NCBI GenBank assembly: GCA_005883765.1
Contig: VBAQ01000045.1
Location: 1-38,693 of the forward strand
Length of the DNA stretch: 38,693 nt
Direction of reading: 5' to 3'
From: Bacteroidota bacterium
GTDB taxonomy: Bacteria > Bacteroidota > Bacteroidia > Chitinophagales > Chitinophagaceae
Part shown: in pieces, positions 32,457-38,693 of the stretch
How the letters are laid out: every line of letters starts with the position of its first letter
Numbering within the stretch: position 1 is the first letter of the stretch
The notes under the pieces: model-generated
What the model was told of the DNA's origin: nothing
The model's input: the letters and a program-made list of their open reading frames with translations, nothing else
Database searches by the model: none
Made by a program: the position numbers and the translations under genes

Positions 32457-34037
32457 ATGACGGAAAAGATCCTGATCCTCGATTTTGGTTCACAATATAC
32501 CCAATTGATCGCCCGCGCTGTAAGAGAAGCCAATGTGTACTGCGAGATCCTTCCCTACAATAAGACGTTTGAGTTTGAACCCGGACTCAAGGGAATTATT
32601 CTTTCAGGCTCACCGTTCTCTGTGAATGATGAGAAGGCTCCTGATGTAAACGTGCAGGCATTTATAAAAAAAGTTCCTGTGCTGGGAGTTTGTTATGGCG
32701 CGCAGTTGACTGCAAAGCGCTTCGGCGGGAGGGTAGAAAAAAGTAATAAGCGGGAATACGGAAGGGCGCTGCTCCAAAAACAAAAAAATGATGTGCTGCT
32801 TCATGACGTCATGGAGAAAAGCCAGGTATGGATGAGTCATGCGGATACAATTTTAGAATTGCCGAAGGGATTTGAGTTATTGGCAACAACTGACAGTATT
32901 CCCATTGCGGCTTTTAAGAAAACAGCCGATAACCAGTTAAACGGGTCGTTTACTCACTACTCACCACTCACGACTCACGACTTTCCATTGTACGGTTTGC
33001 AATTTCATCCCGAGGTATATCATTCCATTGAGGGGAAAAAAATCCTTCATAATTTTTTAGTCGATGTCTGCGGATGTAGCCAGGACTGGACAGCCGCGCA
33101 TTTTATTACCGACACGGTTGCGCAGCTGAAAGAAAAAATTGGTGATCGAAAAGTGGTGATGGCATTGAGTGGAGGAGTAGATTCAACAGTGGCCGCGACT
33201 TTGATCAGCCGGGCAATTGGAGATCATCTTTATGGAATTTTTGTCGACAATGGTGTCTTGCGCAAAAATGAGTATGAAACGGTATTGTCGACCTATGAGA
33301 AACTCAGGTTAAATGTAAAAGGGATTGATGCCCGGGAGCGATTTTATGATGCCCTGGCCGGCAAAACCGATCCTGAGGCAAAACGTAAAACAATCGGAAG
33401 AATATTTATCGAGATATTCCAGGAAGAGGCAAAAAAAATCCGAGCAATTGAATTATTGGGACAAGGAACCATTTATCCTGACGTGATCGAGAGTGTTTCA
33501 GTACACGGACCTTCTGTAACTATAAAATCACATCACAATGTGGGAGGGTTACCGAAGAAATTGCATCTTGACCTCGTCGAACCGTTGCGATTTTTATTCA
33601 AAGATGAAGTGAGGAAAGTTGGTAAAGAATTAGGAATTCCCGATGAGATGATCGGCCGTCATCCTTTTCCCGGTCCTGGTTTGGCCATAAGGATCCTTGG
33701 GGAAGTGACTGAAGAAAAGGTATGGTTGTTGCAACAAGCCGACGATCTTTATGTGAAAGCTTTAAAAGAACATCATCTGTATGCAACGGTATGGCAGGCT
33801 GGCGCCATCCTGTTACCTGTAAAAAGCGTGGGAGTGATGGGTGATGAAAGAACTTACGAATATACGGTCGCGCTGAGAGCGGTGACGAGTGTGGATGGTA
33901 TGACTGCCGATTGGGCTCACTTGCCTTACGATTTTTTGTCAGATGTTTCAAATACGATCATCAATAATGTAAGAGGAATAAACCGCGTGGTGTACGACAT
34001 CAGCAGCAAGCCCCCGGCAACAATTGAGTGGGAATGA
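32457..34037 (+). CDS. guaA: GMP synthase (glutamine-hydrolysing)
   Basis: 526 residues. It aminates XMP to GMP using glutamine and ATP. Class I glutaminase domain: C79 (GVCYGAQL), H184 and E186 (LQFHPEV). ATP pyrophosphatase P-loop ALSGGVDST, and C-terminal dimer domain ending in TIEWE. Residues about 161-177 are encoded by a heptamer array ([11 protein letters not shown]) just before the catalytic YGLQFHPEV and are additional to the usual sequence. An in-frame codon at 32349 would add 36 unrelated residues; ATG 32457 gives the normal start [16 protein letters not shown] and is preceded by a -7 box. Confidence 0.95.
   Translation: MTEKILILDFGSQYTQLIARAVREANVYCEILPYNKTFEFEPGLKGIILSGSPFSVNDEKAPDVNVQAFIKKVPVLGVCYGAQLTAKRFGGRVEKSNKREYGRALLQKQKNDVLLHDVMEKSQVWMSHADTILELPKGFELLATTDSIPIAAFKKTADNQLNGSFTHYSPLTTHDFPLYGLQFHPEVYHSIEGKKILHNFLVDVCGCSQDWTAAHFITDTVAQLKEKIGDRKVVMALSGGVDSTVAATLISRAIGDHLYGIFVDNGVLRKNEYETVLSTYEKLRLNVKGIDARERFYDALAGKTDPEAKRKTIGRIFIEIFQEEAKKIRAIELLGQGTIYPDVIESVSVHGPSVTIKSHHNVGGLPKKLHLDLVEPLRFLFKDEVRKVGKELGIPDEMIGRHPFPGPGLAIRILGEVTEEKVWLLQQADDLYVKALKEHHLYATVWQAGAILLPVKSVGVMGDERTYEYTVALRAVTSVDGMTADWAHLPYDFLSDVSNTIINNVRGINRVVYDISSKPPATIEWE
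32945..32986. repeat. Heptamer array inside guaA
   Basis: Units ACTCACT, ACTCACC, ACTCACG, ACTCACG and ACTTTCC (32952-32986) in register, with GTCGTTT as a possible first unit. Single-arm type, read in frame within the glutaminase domain. Confidence 0.8.
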
Positions 34038-34040
34038 GAT

Positions 34041-34068
34041 CAATTGACAATGGGCAATTGAAAAGTGA
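34041..34068. repeat. Heptamer array, left arm between guaA and the binding-protein gene
   Basis: Units CAATTGA, CAATGGG, CAATTGA and AAAGTGA in register, 3 bp after the guaA stop. It contains GGCAATTG, the reverse complement of the CAATTGCC found in the array at 34121-34183. Confidence 0.65.
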
Positions 34069-34084
34069 ATAACAAAAAATACGA

Positions 34085-35290
34085 ATGACAAGAAGATTTT
34101 GGAATTATAGATGCCTGTCTTTGCTTACTGTCCATTGCTTAATGCCTATTGCTTATTGCCTTTTGCCAATTGCCTATTGCACAGCCCAAACAAGCCAACA
34201 TAAGATCGCCATTTTTACTCCTCTTTACCTGGATTCGGCTTTTGACAATTTGAGCAACTATCGCTACGAAAAACAATTTCCAAAATTTATTAATCCCGGT
34301 CTTGAATTTTATGAAGGAGCGCAGTTAGCGCTTGACACGTTGGCAAAAGAAGGTGCGCCACTTGAAGTATTTATTTATGACACGCGTTCAAAGGAATCCC
34401 TGGCCCAACAATTACAAAAAGTGAGCAGTGACAGCGTGGAATTAATTCTTGCCTATTCCAATCCACAAGAAAGTTGGAACATCGCCAATGCCGCGAAGTC
34501 AAAAAAGATTCCTTACATAAATGTCAATCTCCCAAACGATGGCGGCATTACCAACAATCCTTTTTTTGTAATGTTGAATTCAACTTTGCAGACACATCTT
34601 GATCGCATATACAAATATGTACAAAGAAACTATGCACTTGACCCTATTGTGATGTTTAGGAAAAAAGGACAGATGGAAGACATCATCAAGGCTTCTTTTG
34701 ATGATGCCAGTAAAACAACTCCATCTCGAAAAATAAAATATGTTGATATCACGGACAGCTTTACGATAGTTCAATTAATGTCAAAACTCGACAGTAATCA
34801 ACACACAGTTTGCATAGCAGGCAGCCTTGATGAAAATTTTGGAAGGAGGTTAAGCCAGCAACTTGCATCAATGAGTAAACAATATCCCCTGACATTGGTC
34901 GGCATGCCCACGTTTGATAATCTCACAAAAGATTTTACGGGACCACAGTACAAGGGATTGGAAATAATTTACACCACACCGTTTTACAATTCAAGGACCG
35001 ATAAAGTGAGCCAGGACATTTCGAATTATTTCACCACAAAAATGTACGCACGCCCCAGTGACATGGTGATGCGGGGTTATGAAGCCACCTGGCATTTTTC
35101 GAAAATGTTGCTGGAGTACGGGAAGGAACTTCCTGCAAACCTCGGTCACAATGCTTTTAATCTTTTCCGTGAACTGGATATTCAGCCGGTCATCAACAAG
35201 CAAACCACCACTCTTGATTATTTCGAGAACAAAAAATTGTTTTTTGTGAAATGGCAGGACGGGATCATTAAGGGGGTCACGAGTTTGTGA
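34085..35290 (+). CDS. Periplasmic-binding-protein-like (type 1) secreted protein
   Basis: 401 residues. The start KIAIFTPLYLDSAF, GLEFYEGAQLALDTLAKEG and LILAYSNPQESWNIANAAKSKKIPYIN fit the type 1 periplasmic binding fold of Leu/Ile/Val-binding and related proteins. No ABC permease or ATPase is adjacent, so it may be a stand-alone envelope protein as is common in Bacteroidota. The signal peptide (1-34) is unusual: residues 13-33 are three heptapeptide repeats (LLTVHCL, MPIAYCL, LPIAYCT) encoded by a 63-bp heptamer array. Cleavage probably follows CTA before Q35. It lies 47 bp after guaA on the same strand. Confidence 0.8.
   Translation: MTRRFWNYRCLSLLTVHCLMPIAYCLLPIAYCTAQTSQHKIAIFTPLYLDSAFDNLSNYRYEKQFPKFINPGLEFYEGAQLALDTLAKEGAPLEVFIYDTRSKESLAQQLQKVSSDSVELILAYSNPQESWNIANAAKSKKIPYINVNLPNDGGITNNPFFVMLNSTLQTHLDRIYKYVQRNYALDPIVMFRKKGQMEDIIKASFDDASKTTPSRKIKYVDITDSFTIVQLMSKLDSNQHTVCIAGSLDENFGRRLSQQLASMSKQYPLTLVGMPTFDNLTKDFTGPQYKGLEIIYTTPFYNSRTDKVSQDISNYFTTKMYARPSDMVMRGYEATWHFSKMLLEYGKELPANLGHNAFNLFRELDIQPVINKQTTTLDYFENKKLFFVKWQDGIIKGVTSL
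34121..34183. repeat. Heptamer array encoding a signal peptide
   Basis: Nine 7-bp units in register (TTGCTTA, CTGTCCA, TTGCTTA, ATGCCTA, TTGCTTA, TTGCCTT, TTGCCAA, TTGCCTA, TTGCACA). 63 bp equal 21 codons, so each three units give one heptapeptide. They are translated as the hydrophobic core of the signal peptide. Confidence 0.88.
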
Positions 35291-35388
35291 GAATAATGAA
35301 TATCGAACAAGGAATAATGAATGTCGAACTACCCTGACAGTCCATCATTCGTTTTGATAATTCGATATTCGACGCTCGATATTCGCTA
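35291..35388. repeat. Heptamer array with inverted arms between convergent genes
   Basis: The left arm GAATAAT, GAATATC, GAACAAG, GAATAAT, GAATGTC (35291-35325) and the right arm TTCGATA, TTCGACG, CTCGATA, TTCGCTA (35361-35388) share one 7-bp register. It fills the space between the binding-protein stop and the fsa stop, and may double as a bidirectional terminator. Confidence 0.8.
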
Positions 35389-36039
35389 CGCTGATTTCTT
35401 CGCATCCTCCATAAACTTAGCAAGACCAATATCGGTCAATGGATGTTTCAACAATCCGAGAATTGGCTCCAGCGGACAGGTGCAAACATCAGCGCCCGCT
35501 TCAGCACATTGTACAATGTGATTTGGATTCCTGATGGATGCGGCAAGCACTTTGGTTTTAAATCCCTGCACCTTGTAGATCTTTACAATTTGCTCGATCA
35601 ATTGAACACCATCCCAGCCGCTATCATCGATGCGCCCGATGAAAGGAGAAATATATTTAGCCCCAGCTTTTGCCGCCAGAATTGCCTGACCGGCTGAAAA
35701 GCATAAGGTACAGTTAACCGGAATGTCATGCTCAGTGAGCCACCTGATGGCTTTTACTCCATCTTTGATCATAGGAATCTTCACAACGATATTGGGATGG
35801 ATCGCCCTCAGTTTTTTCCCTTCTTCAATCATCTCATTGAAGGTAACTGTTGTAACTTCTGCGCTCACATCCCCATTGACCATTTCACAAATCGTCTTAT
35901 AATGATTGAAAACGGCGTCCTTGCCTTTAATGCCTTCCTTAGCCATCAGGCTGGGATTCGTCGTGACACCATCCAATATTCCTAATTCGTTTGCTTCTTT
36001 AATTTGAGCAAGACTTGCTGTATCGATAAAAAATTTCAT
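35386..36039 (-). CDS. fsa: Fructose-6-phosphate aldolase / transaldolase-like protein
   Basis: 217 residues, the short FSA/TalC size rather than a 300+ residue transaldolase. Motifs: MKFFIDTASL, DGVTTNPSL, the Schiff-base lysine K87 in VVKIPM, NCTLCFSAGQA and YISPFIGRIDDSG. It forms or cleaves fructose-6-phosphate via dihydroxyacetone, or transfers dihydroxyacetone units; which activity dominates cannot be read here. The in-frame start at 36147 is rejected because its 36 extra residues include a palindromic repeat (SSFQGTGG); the ATG 36039 gives the family start. Confidence 0.9.
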   Translation of the reverse strand: MKFFIDTASLAQIKEANELGILDGVTTNPSLMAKEGIKGKDAVFNHYKTICEMVNGDVSAEVTTVTFNEMIEEGKKLRAIHPNIVVKIPMIKDGVKAIRWLTEHDIPVNCTLCFSAGQAILAAKAGAKYISPFIGRIDDSGWDGVQLIEQIVKIYKVQGFKTKVLAASIRNPNHIVQCAEAGADVCTCPLEPILGLLKHPLTDIGLAKFMEDAKKSA

Positions 36040-36072
36040 AATGCCCCCTGTTCCCTGAAAGGAGGAACTTAG
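36040..36072 (-). repeat. C-rich/G-rich palindromic element at the fsa start
   Basis: On the minus strand AACTAAGTTCCTCCTTTC, then AGGGAACAGGGGGCATT, ends at the fsa ATG. It is the same element as at rsmI (9516-9546), with the G-run in the ribosome-binding position. Confidence 0.6.
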
Positions 36073-36235
36073 TTCGCAGCCCTTTTGGGAAATTTTTGTA
36101 AACAAAATTGTTGAGTAAAGAACCGAACCCTGAAGTGTGCGACGCAACGGAAGTCAAATAGAGATTATTTGTCCGTTACACAATCAACACAATTCAAATT
36201 AAAGGCTGCAAGTTAATTAAAAGAGAGTGAATCAA

Positions 36236-36258
36236 AATCCCCTTTGGGGACAGGGCAT
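36236..36258. repeat. C-rich/G-rich palindromic element downstream of the SRP RNA
   Basis: AATCCCCTTTGGGG followed by ACAGGGCAT; third clear copy of the element seen at rsmI and fsa. Here it is not at a gene start but just beyond the SRP RNA 3' end. Confidence 0.55.
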
Positions 36259-36264
36259 AAAAAA

Positions 36265-36359
36265 GGCAGGCTGATTACATCGCACCGCTACAACCGCCTA
36301 TCCTTGCTGCCTTCCGGCCCTGGGGAGGTTGAGCAGGAGCTGGTCGTGTAAGACCTGCC
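36265..36359 (-). ncRNA. ffs: Signal recognition particle RNA, small bacterial type (4.5S)
   Basis: On the minus strand the ends GGCAGG and CCTGCC pair, and the conserved domain IV is present: CCAGGGCCGGAAGGCAGCA with the GGAA tetraloop and the asymmetric internal loop that bind Ffh. About 95 nt, a hairpin rod. It guides ribosomes making membrane proteins to the inner membrane. A run of six T directly follows the 3' end (36259-36264), serving with the terminal stem as terminator. Confidence 0.95.
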
Positions 36360-36364
36360 AAATA

Positions 36365-36372
36365 CAAAGGTA
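36365..36372 (-). promoter_or_regulatory. SRP RNA promoter, -7 box
   Basis: The minus strand reads TACCTTTG, an exact TAnnTTTG match, 5 nt before the first base of the SRP RNA. Since the RNA 5' end is fixed by structure, this calibrates the distance from box to transcription start in this genome at about 6 nt. Confidence 0.75.
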
Positions 36373-36410
36373 AGGACAATGAAGTGTTTGATTTCCGTGG
36401 CCGCTAAAAA

Positions 36411-36812
36411 TTAACCACGCTTTCTTTTCCTGGTTTGATTGTCCTGGAATATGTCTTCCTTTGTCGGCAATCGATCAGGATCGGGAAGTTTCTTGACCCA
36501 AATAGTAATTTCTTTCCATATTTCAGGATTGCTTTTTAGAACAGCCTTTATCTTAATCTTTTCGTCTTTGAAATTTCCCGGCAGAATGAGATCATTGTCT
36601 TCAAACTTTCCCGCTGAGGAAGAAAAAACAATGTCTTTGCTTGTGAGAGGCTGCCAATGTCCATCGGAAAGTTTTGCGTCCACATTTATATAATTGTGCT
36701 GCCCTTTTTTAAGGCTGTCCGTGTACAGATGAAAAAAAATACTATCTATTTTTTGTGAAAAAAGGGATACGGTTAAAAACGGGACAAACGATATGGCCAA
36801 GATTTTCTTCAC
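36411..36812 (-). CDS. Secreted hypothetical protein
   Basis: 133 residues from GTG 36812, which gives a clean signal peptide (KKILAISFVPFLTVSLFSQ, cleavage after about residue 19). An upstream codon at 36866 adds 18 residues with no signal-like character. The mature part looks beta-rich, with alternating strands (about 35-105), perhaps an Ig-like fold, and a very basic tail (RKRKRG). Not recognised as a named family. It stands alone upstream of the SRP RNA. Confidence 0.6.
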   Translation of the reverse strand: MKKILAISFVPFLTVSLFSQKIDSIFFHLYTDSLKKGQHNYINVDAKLSDGHWQPLTSKDIVFSSSAGKFEDNDLILPGNFKDEKIKIKAVLKSNPEIWKEITIWVKKLPDPDRLPTKEDIFQDNQTRKRKRG

Positions 36813-37002
36813 GTATAGTAATGTCGAAAATTCAGGCCAAAAGGTTGTATGGGAGACTGTCCACATTAGCGGCAGTTTGTGAGCAAGTATGTTTAGAACG
36901 GGGTGATTAACAAATATCCGATGTGTGCCTTAATACTATTCTTGATCCTGCGCAAGTCACAGAGATTAAATCGAACCGAACCGAAGATTTTCTCGAACCG
37001 AT

Positions 37003-37638
37003 CTAAACGGATAACAGAATAGCCACGTAATGACAAATGGCCGCCGCCAGTACGCAGAGATGCCAGAGGGCATGGCTGTAAGTAAATTTATCCCAGAGAT
37101 AAAAAACTGTACCGATGCTATAAATGATCCCGCCTGAAATTACCATTTGCAAAACAGCGTTGGGCATTCTTAAAAAAAATTCATTGCCACCGGCCAGCAT
37201 GCTCCATCCCATGAGTAAATAAATAGCCGTGGAAATAATTTCCCACCGGCCGCAATAGAAAATTTTAAATATTGTCCCCACTATGGTTAACGACCACAAA
37301 ACACAAAGAAGAGTAATTCCAAAACTGTTGTGGTTATAGATCAGAACTATCGGGGTGTATGTGCCTGCGATGAGGTAGTAAATGCTGATGTGATCAAAAA
37401 TTTTTAATGTCTGTTTTACCTTTTCATGTTGGAAGCCGTGGTATAAGGTTGAGAATGTAAACACCATTAAGAAACTAAAACCATAAATACCTGAACCGAT
37501 GACGGCATTAAGATTATTACCTTTTGCAGAAAGAGTAATCAGGATCGGAATGCAAATGATGCCGAACAAAATACCAAAGCCGTGCACAATACTATTTACC
37601 AATTCCTGTTTCAATCTTAGTTCCGGGCTTGCCTGCAT
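37003..37638 (-). CDS. Hemolysin III family protein (PAQR/TrhA type)
   Basis: 211 residues, seven predicted TM helices. PAQR metal-site motifs: HGFG near the N-terminus, STLYHGF after TM2, DH in FDHISIYYLIAGTY, and HALWHLCVLAAAICHY in the last helix. The animal relatives are adiponectin receptors with zinc-dependent hydrolase activity; the E. coli homologue affects membrane fatty acid balance. The name hemolysin is historical. The gene stands alone, with a heptamer array 50 bp upstream. Confidence 0.92.
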   Translation of the reverse strand: MQASPELRLKQELVNSIVHGFGILFGIICIPILITLSAKGNNLNAVIGSGIYGFSFLMVFTFSTLYHGFQHEKVKQTLKIFDHISIYYLIAGTYTPIVLIYNHNSFGITLLCVLWSLTIVGTIFKIFYCGRWEIISTAIYLLMGWSMLAGGNEFFLRMPNAVLQMVISGGIIYSIGTVFYLWDKFTYSHALWHLCVLAAAICHYVAILLSV

Positions 37639-37687
37639 GCGTACAAATTTATAAAATCAATAGTGCAAAATCGCTGCCAATGTTTTT

Positions 37688-37708
37688 GAGTTAAGAGTTA
37701 AGAATCAT
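37688..37708. repeat. Heptamer array, short
   Basis: GAGTTAA twice, then GAATCAT, in one 7-bp register. It overlaps the stop and last codons of the DUF2784-like gene. Confidence 0.5.
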
Positions 37709-38117
37709 GTCCGAAGGGACTTTCCAAAGGAGTCCTTGAGGGTCTTGGCGACTTGCGAGTTCTGTTGAAAAAGTTAATGTAAAGCGTAATGCAGATTACC
37801 ACTAGAAAAACAACGAGAGTAGTTGTGTCTACAATGGAAGGATCAATATCTTTTCCGCTGATCTTGTCGGCGTAATATTTTATGAAAGAATTAGGAAGAT
37901 TGGTTTCTCCCAATTTTTCTTTTACCTGCCATTGCCAGTGAGTTATGGGACAATAACCCCACCCAAACCAGATCCCAAGTACGAACCAGGAGAATGCGGT
38001 CGCTGCTACTACGATCAAATGCGCCTTCCTGGTTTTCCGCCAGATCCAGCCAAAGAGATTGAATCCGATTATTGCAAAATGAGTAAGGGTCAGAAGTATG
38101 TCGAGGAATTTGAGCAA
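37698..38117 (-). CDS. DUF2784-like small membrane protein
   Basis: 139 residues. Helices near 3-24, 31-52 and 97-115. The pattern LTHFAIIGFNLFGWIWR and ITHWQWQVKEKLGE resembles DUF2784, a family of small inner-membrane proteins of unknown function. The only start available after an in-frame TAG is TTG 38117. The C-terminal tail (RTPLESPFGHDS) is encoded by a palindromic element (37714-37732, GGGACTTTCCAAAGGAGTC), so a repeat seems to have extended the protein. Confidence 0.65.
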   Translation of the reverse strand: MLKFLDILLTLTHFAIIGFNLFGWIWRKTRKAHLIVVAATAFSWFVLGIWFGWGYCPITHWQWQVKEKLGETNLPNSFIKYYADKISGKDIDPSIVDTTTLVVFLVVICITLYINFFNRTRKSPRPSRTPLESPFGHDS

Positions 38118-38211
38118 CTAGTTCTATTAAATTGAAATGACTTTTTGCAAAAAAAATTACCTCATAACCTGCCAATCTAGTCGCATCCTGCTTGCTGCCT
38201 GTATGCAGGAT

Positions 38212-38693
38212 TCAGAACTTAAACTTCTTCAAATATTGAGCGTCAGCTTTTGCACTGTCCATTTCAGTCGAGTGGTCATAGCGTTCCTGCTCTACAATAT
38301 AATACTGCATGCCATTCGCCTTCGCAGTCTTGATGATCTTTGGAAAATTAATACTTCCCTCGCCCAGGATACAGGACGCATCTTTCTCAGTAGCGTTTTT
38401 TATCCTGTCTTTGATGTGGCATAAACGAAAACGGTTTTTGTATTTCTTCAACCATGCTTCCGGGTCTTGCTTAGCTGTTACCACCCAATAGATATCCATT
38501 TCAAAATCCACAAGAGCAGGATCCGTGTTTCGTAAATAGATTTCCATCGCCGGCTTGCCATCTACCACACTAAAGTCATGATCATGGTTGTGGTATCCAA
38601 ATCTGATTCCTGCTTTCTTACAGATCTCGCCGTTTTTATTAAACTCTTCCGCTACCTTTTTATAGTCATCAACAGTTTTTTGAACAGGAACAT
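38212..38693 (-). CDS. Sugar phosphate isomerase/epimerase-like TIM barrel protein (5' partial)
   Basis: The frame runs past the window edge; about 160 residues are visible. The stretch GIRFGYHNHDHDF, then EMDIYWVV and FRLCHIKDR, and the metal-proximal Glu in YYIVEQERY are the AP-endonuclease-2/xylose-isomerase-like TIM barrel pattern. Such enzymes isomerise or epimerise sugars, or are secreted sugar dehydrogenase partners; many Bacteroidota members have a signal peptide, which is outside the window. Substrate unknown. Confidence 0.85.
   Translation of the reverse strand, partial: VPVQKTVDDYKKVAEEFNKNGEICKKAGIRFGYHNHDHDFSVVDGKPAMEIYLRNTDPALVDFEMDIYWVVTAKQDPEAWLKKYKNRFRLCHIKDRIKNATEKDASCILGEGSINFPKIIKTAKANGMQYYIVEQERYDHSTEMDSAKADAQYLKKFKF

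Noticed and set aside
37003-37638. Toxin role for the hemolysin III gene
   Set aside because: Family members are membrane PAQR proteins; the hemolysin name is historical and nothing here suggests a secreted toxin.

Overview
The window is a gene-dense chromosomal segment of a Bacteroidota bacterium, most likely of the Chitinophaga group; this placement is inferred from features in the sequence, without any database search. The support is: promoters with the TAnnTTTG -7 box; few Shine-Dalgarno sites; a DUF6728 small membrane protein; a citrate synthase of the eukaryotic/mitochondrial type; an ATP-type PEP carboxykinase; a PD40-OmpA lipoprotein-like envelope protein; and short RsmI and PurS proteins.

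Layout. 1-5000: end of an unknown + strand gene, a zinc-ribbon methyltransferase, the YifB/ComM ATPase, an M1 metallopeptidase and a DUF922 protein. 5.1-10.2 kb: pckA, then divergently pepP, pssA, purS and rsmI. 10.4-15.4 kb: a second M1-type peptidase, then on the minus strand a LuxR-type response regulator, rsmG and a membrane GT2 glycosyltransferase. 15.6-22.2 kb: PD40/OmpA protein, tgt, AI-2E transporter (minus), an LptF/LptG permease and citrate synthase. 22.4-30.2 kb: a stress-flavoured block with YtxH, a holin-like membrane protein and a small hypothetical on the + strand. These face a minus-strand series of a membrane-anchored trehalose-6-phosphate synthase, a PNPOx-like protein, Ku and LigD. 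30.3-31.0 kb: tRNA-Ala followed by a tandem array of GIY-YIG nuclease cassettes bounded by copies of the tRNA 3' part. 31-38.7 kb: DUF6728, lpxB, guaA, a periplasmic-binding-type protein, fructose-6-phosphate aldolase, SRP RNA, a secreted hypothetical, a hemolysin III protein, a DUF2784-like protein and a partial sugar phosphate isomerase.

How genes work together. Ku and LigD make a two-component non-homologous end-joining system. LigD is split by one base at an A10 run; adding one base restores a 905-residue PE-ligase-polymerase protein. A trehalose-type synthase upstream on the same strand suggests a desiccation/starvation theme (inference). PckA and citrate synthase are central carbon enzymes. 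LpxB, the LptF/G permease, the GT2 enzyme and the OmpA protein serve the envelope. RsmI, RsmG, Tgt, tRNA-Ala and SRP RNA serve translation and protein targeting.

Most unusual signals. (1) At least twelve degenerate tandem arrays with a strict 7-bp period, often as two inverted arms in one register, lie between genes and also inside rsmG, lpxB, guaA, ligD and the signal peptide of the binding protein. There they are read in frame as heptapeptide repeats. (2) The tRNA-Ala/GIY-YIG cassette array looks like a small mobile element that rebuilds the tRNA 3' end at each copy. (3) A receptor-like two-TM/HAMP-type module is fused to a GT20 synthase. (4) A TAnnTTTG-type box sits only 5-8 nt before several start codons, suggesting leaderless mRNAs.
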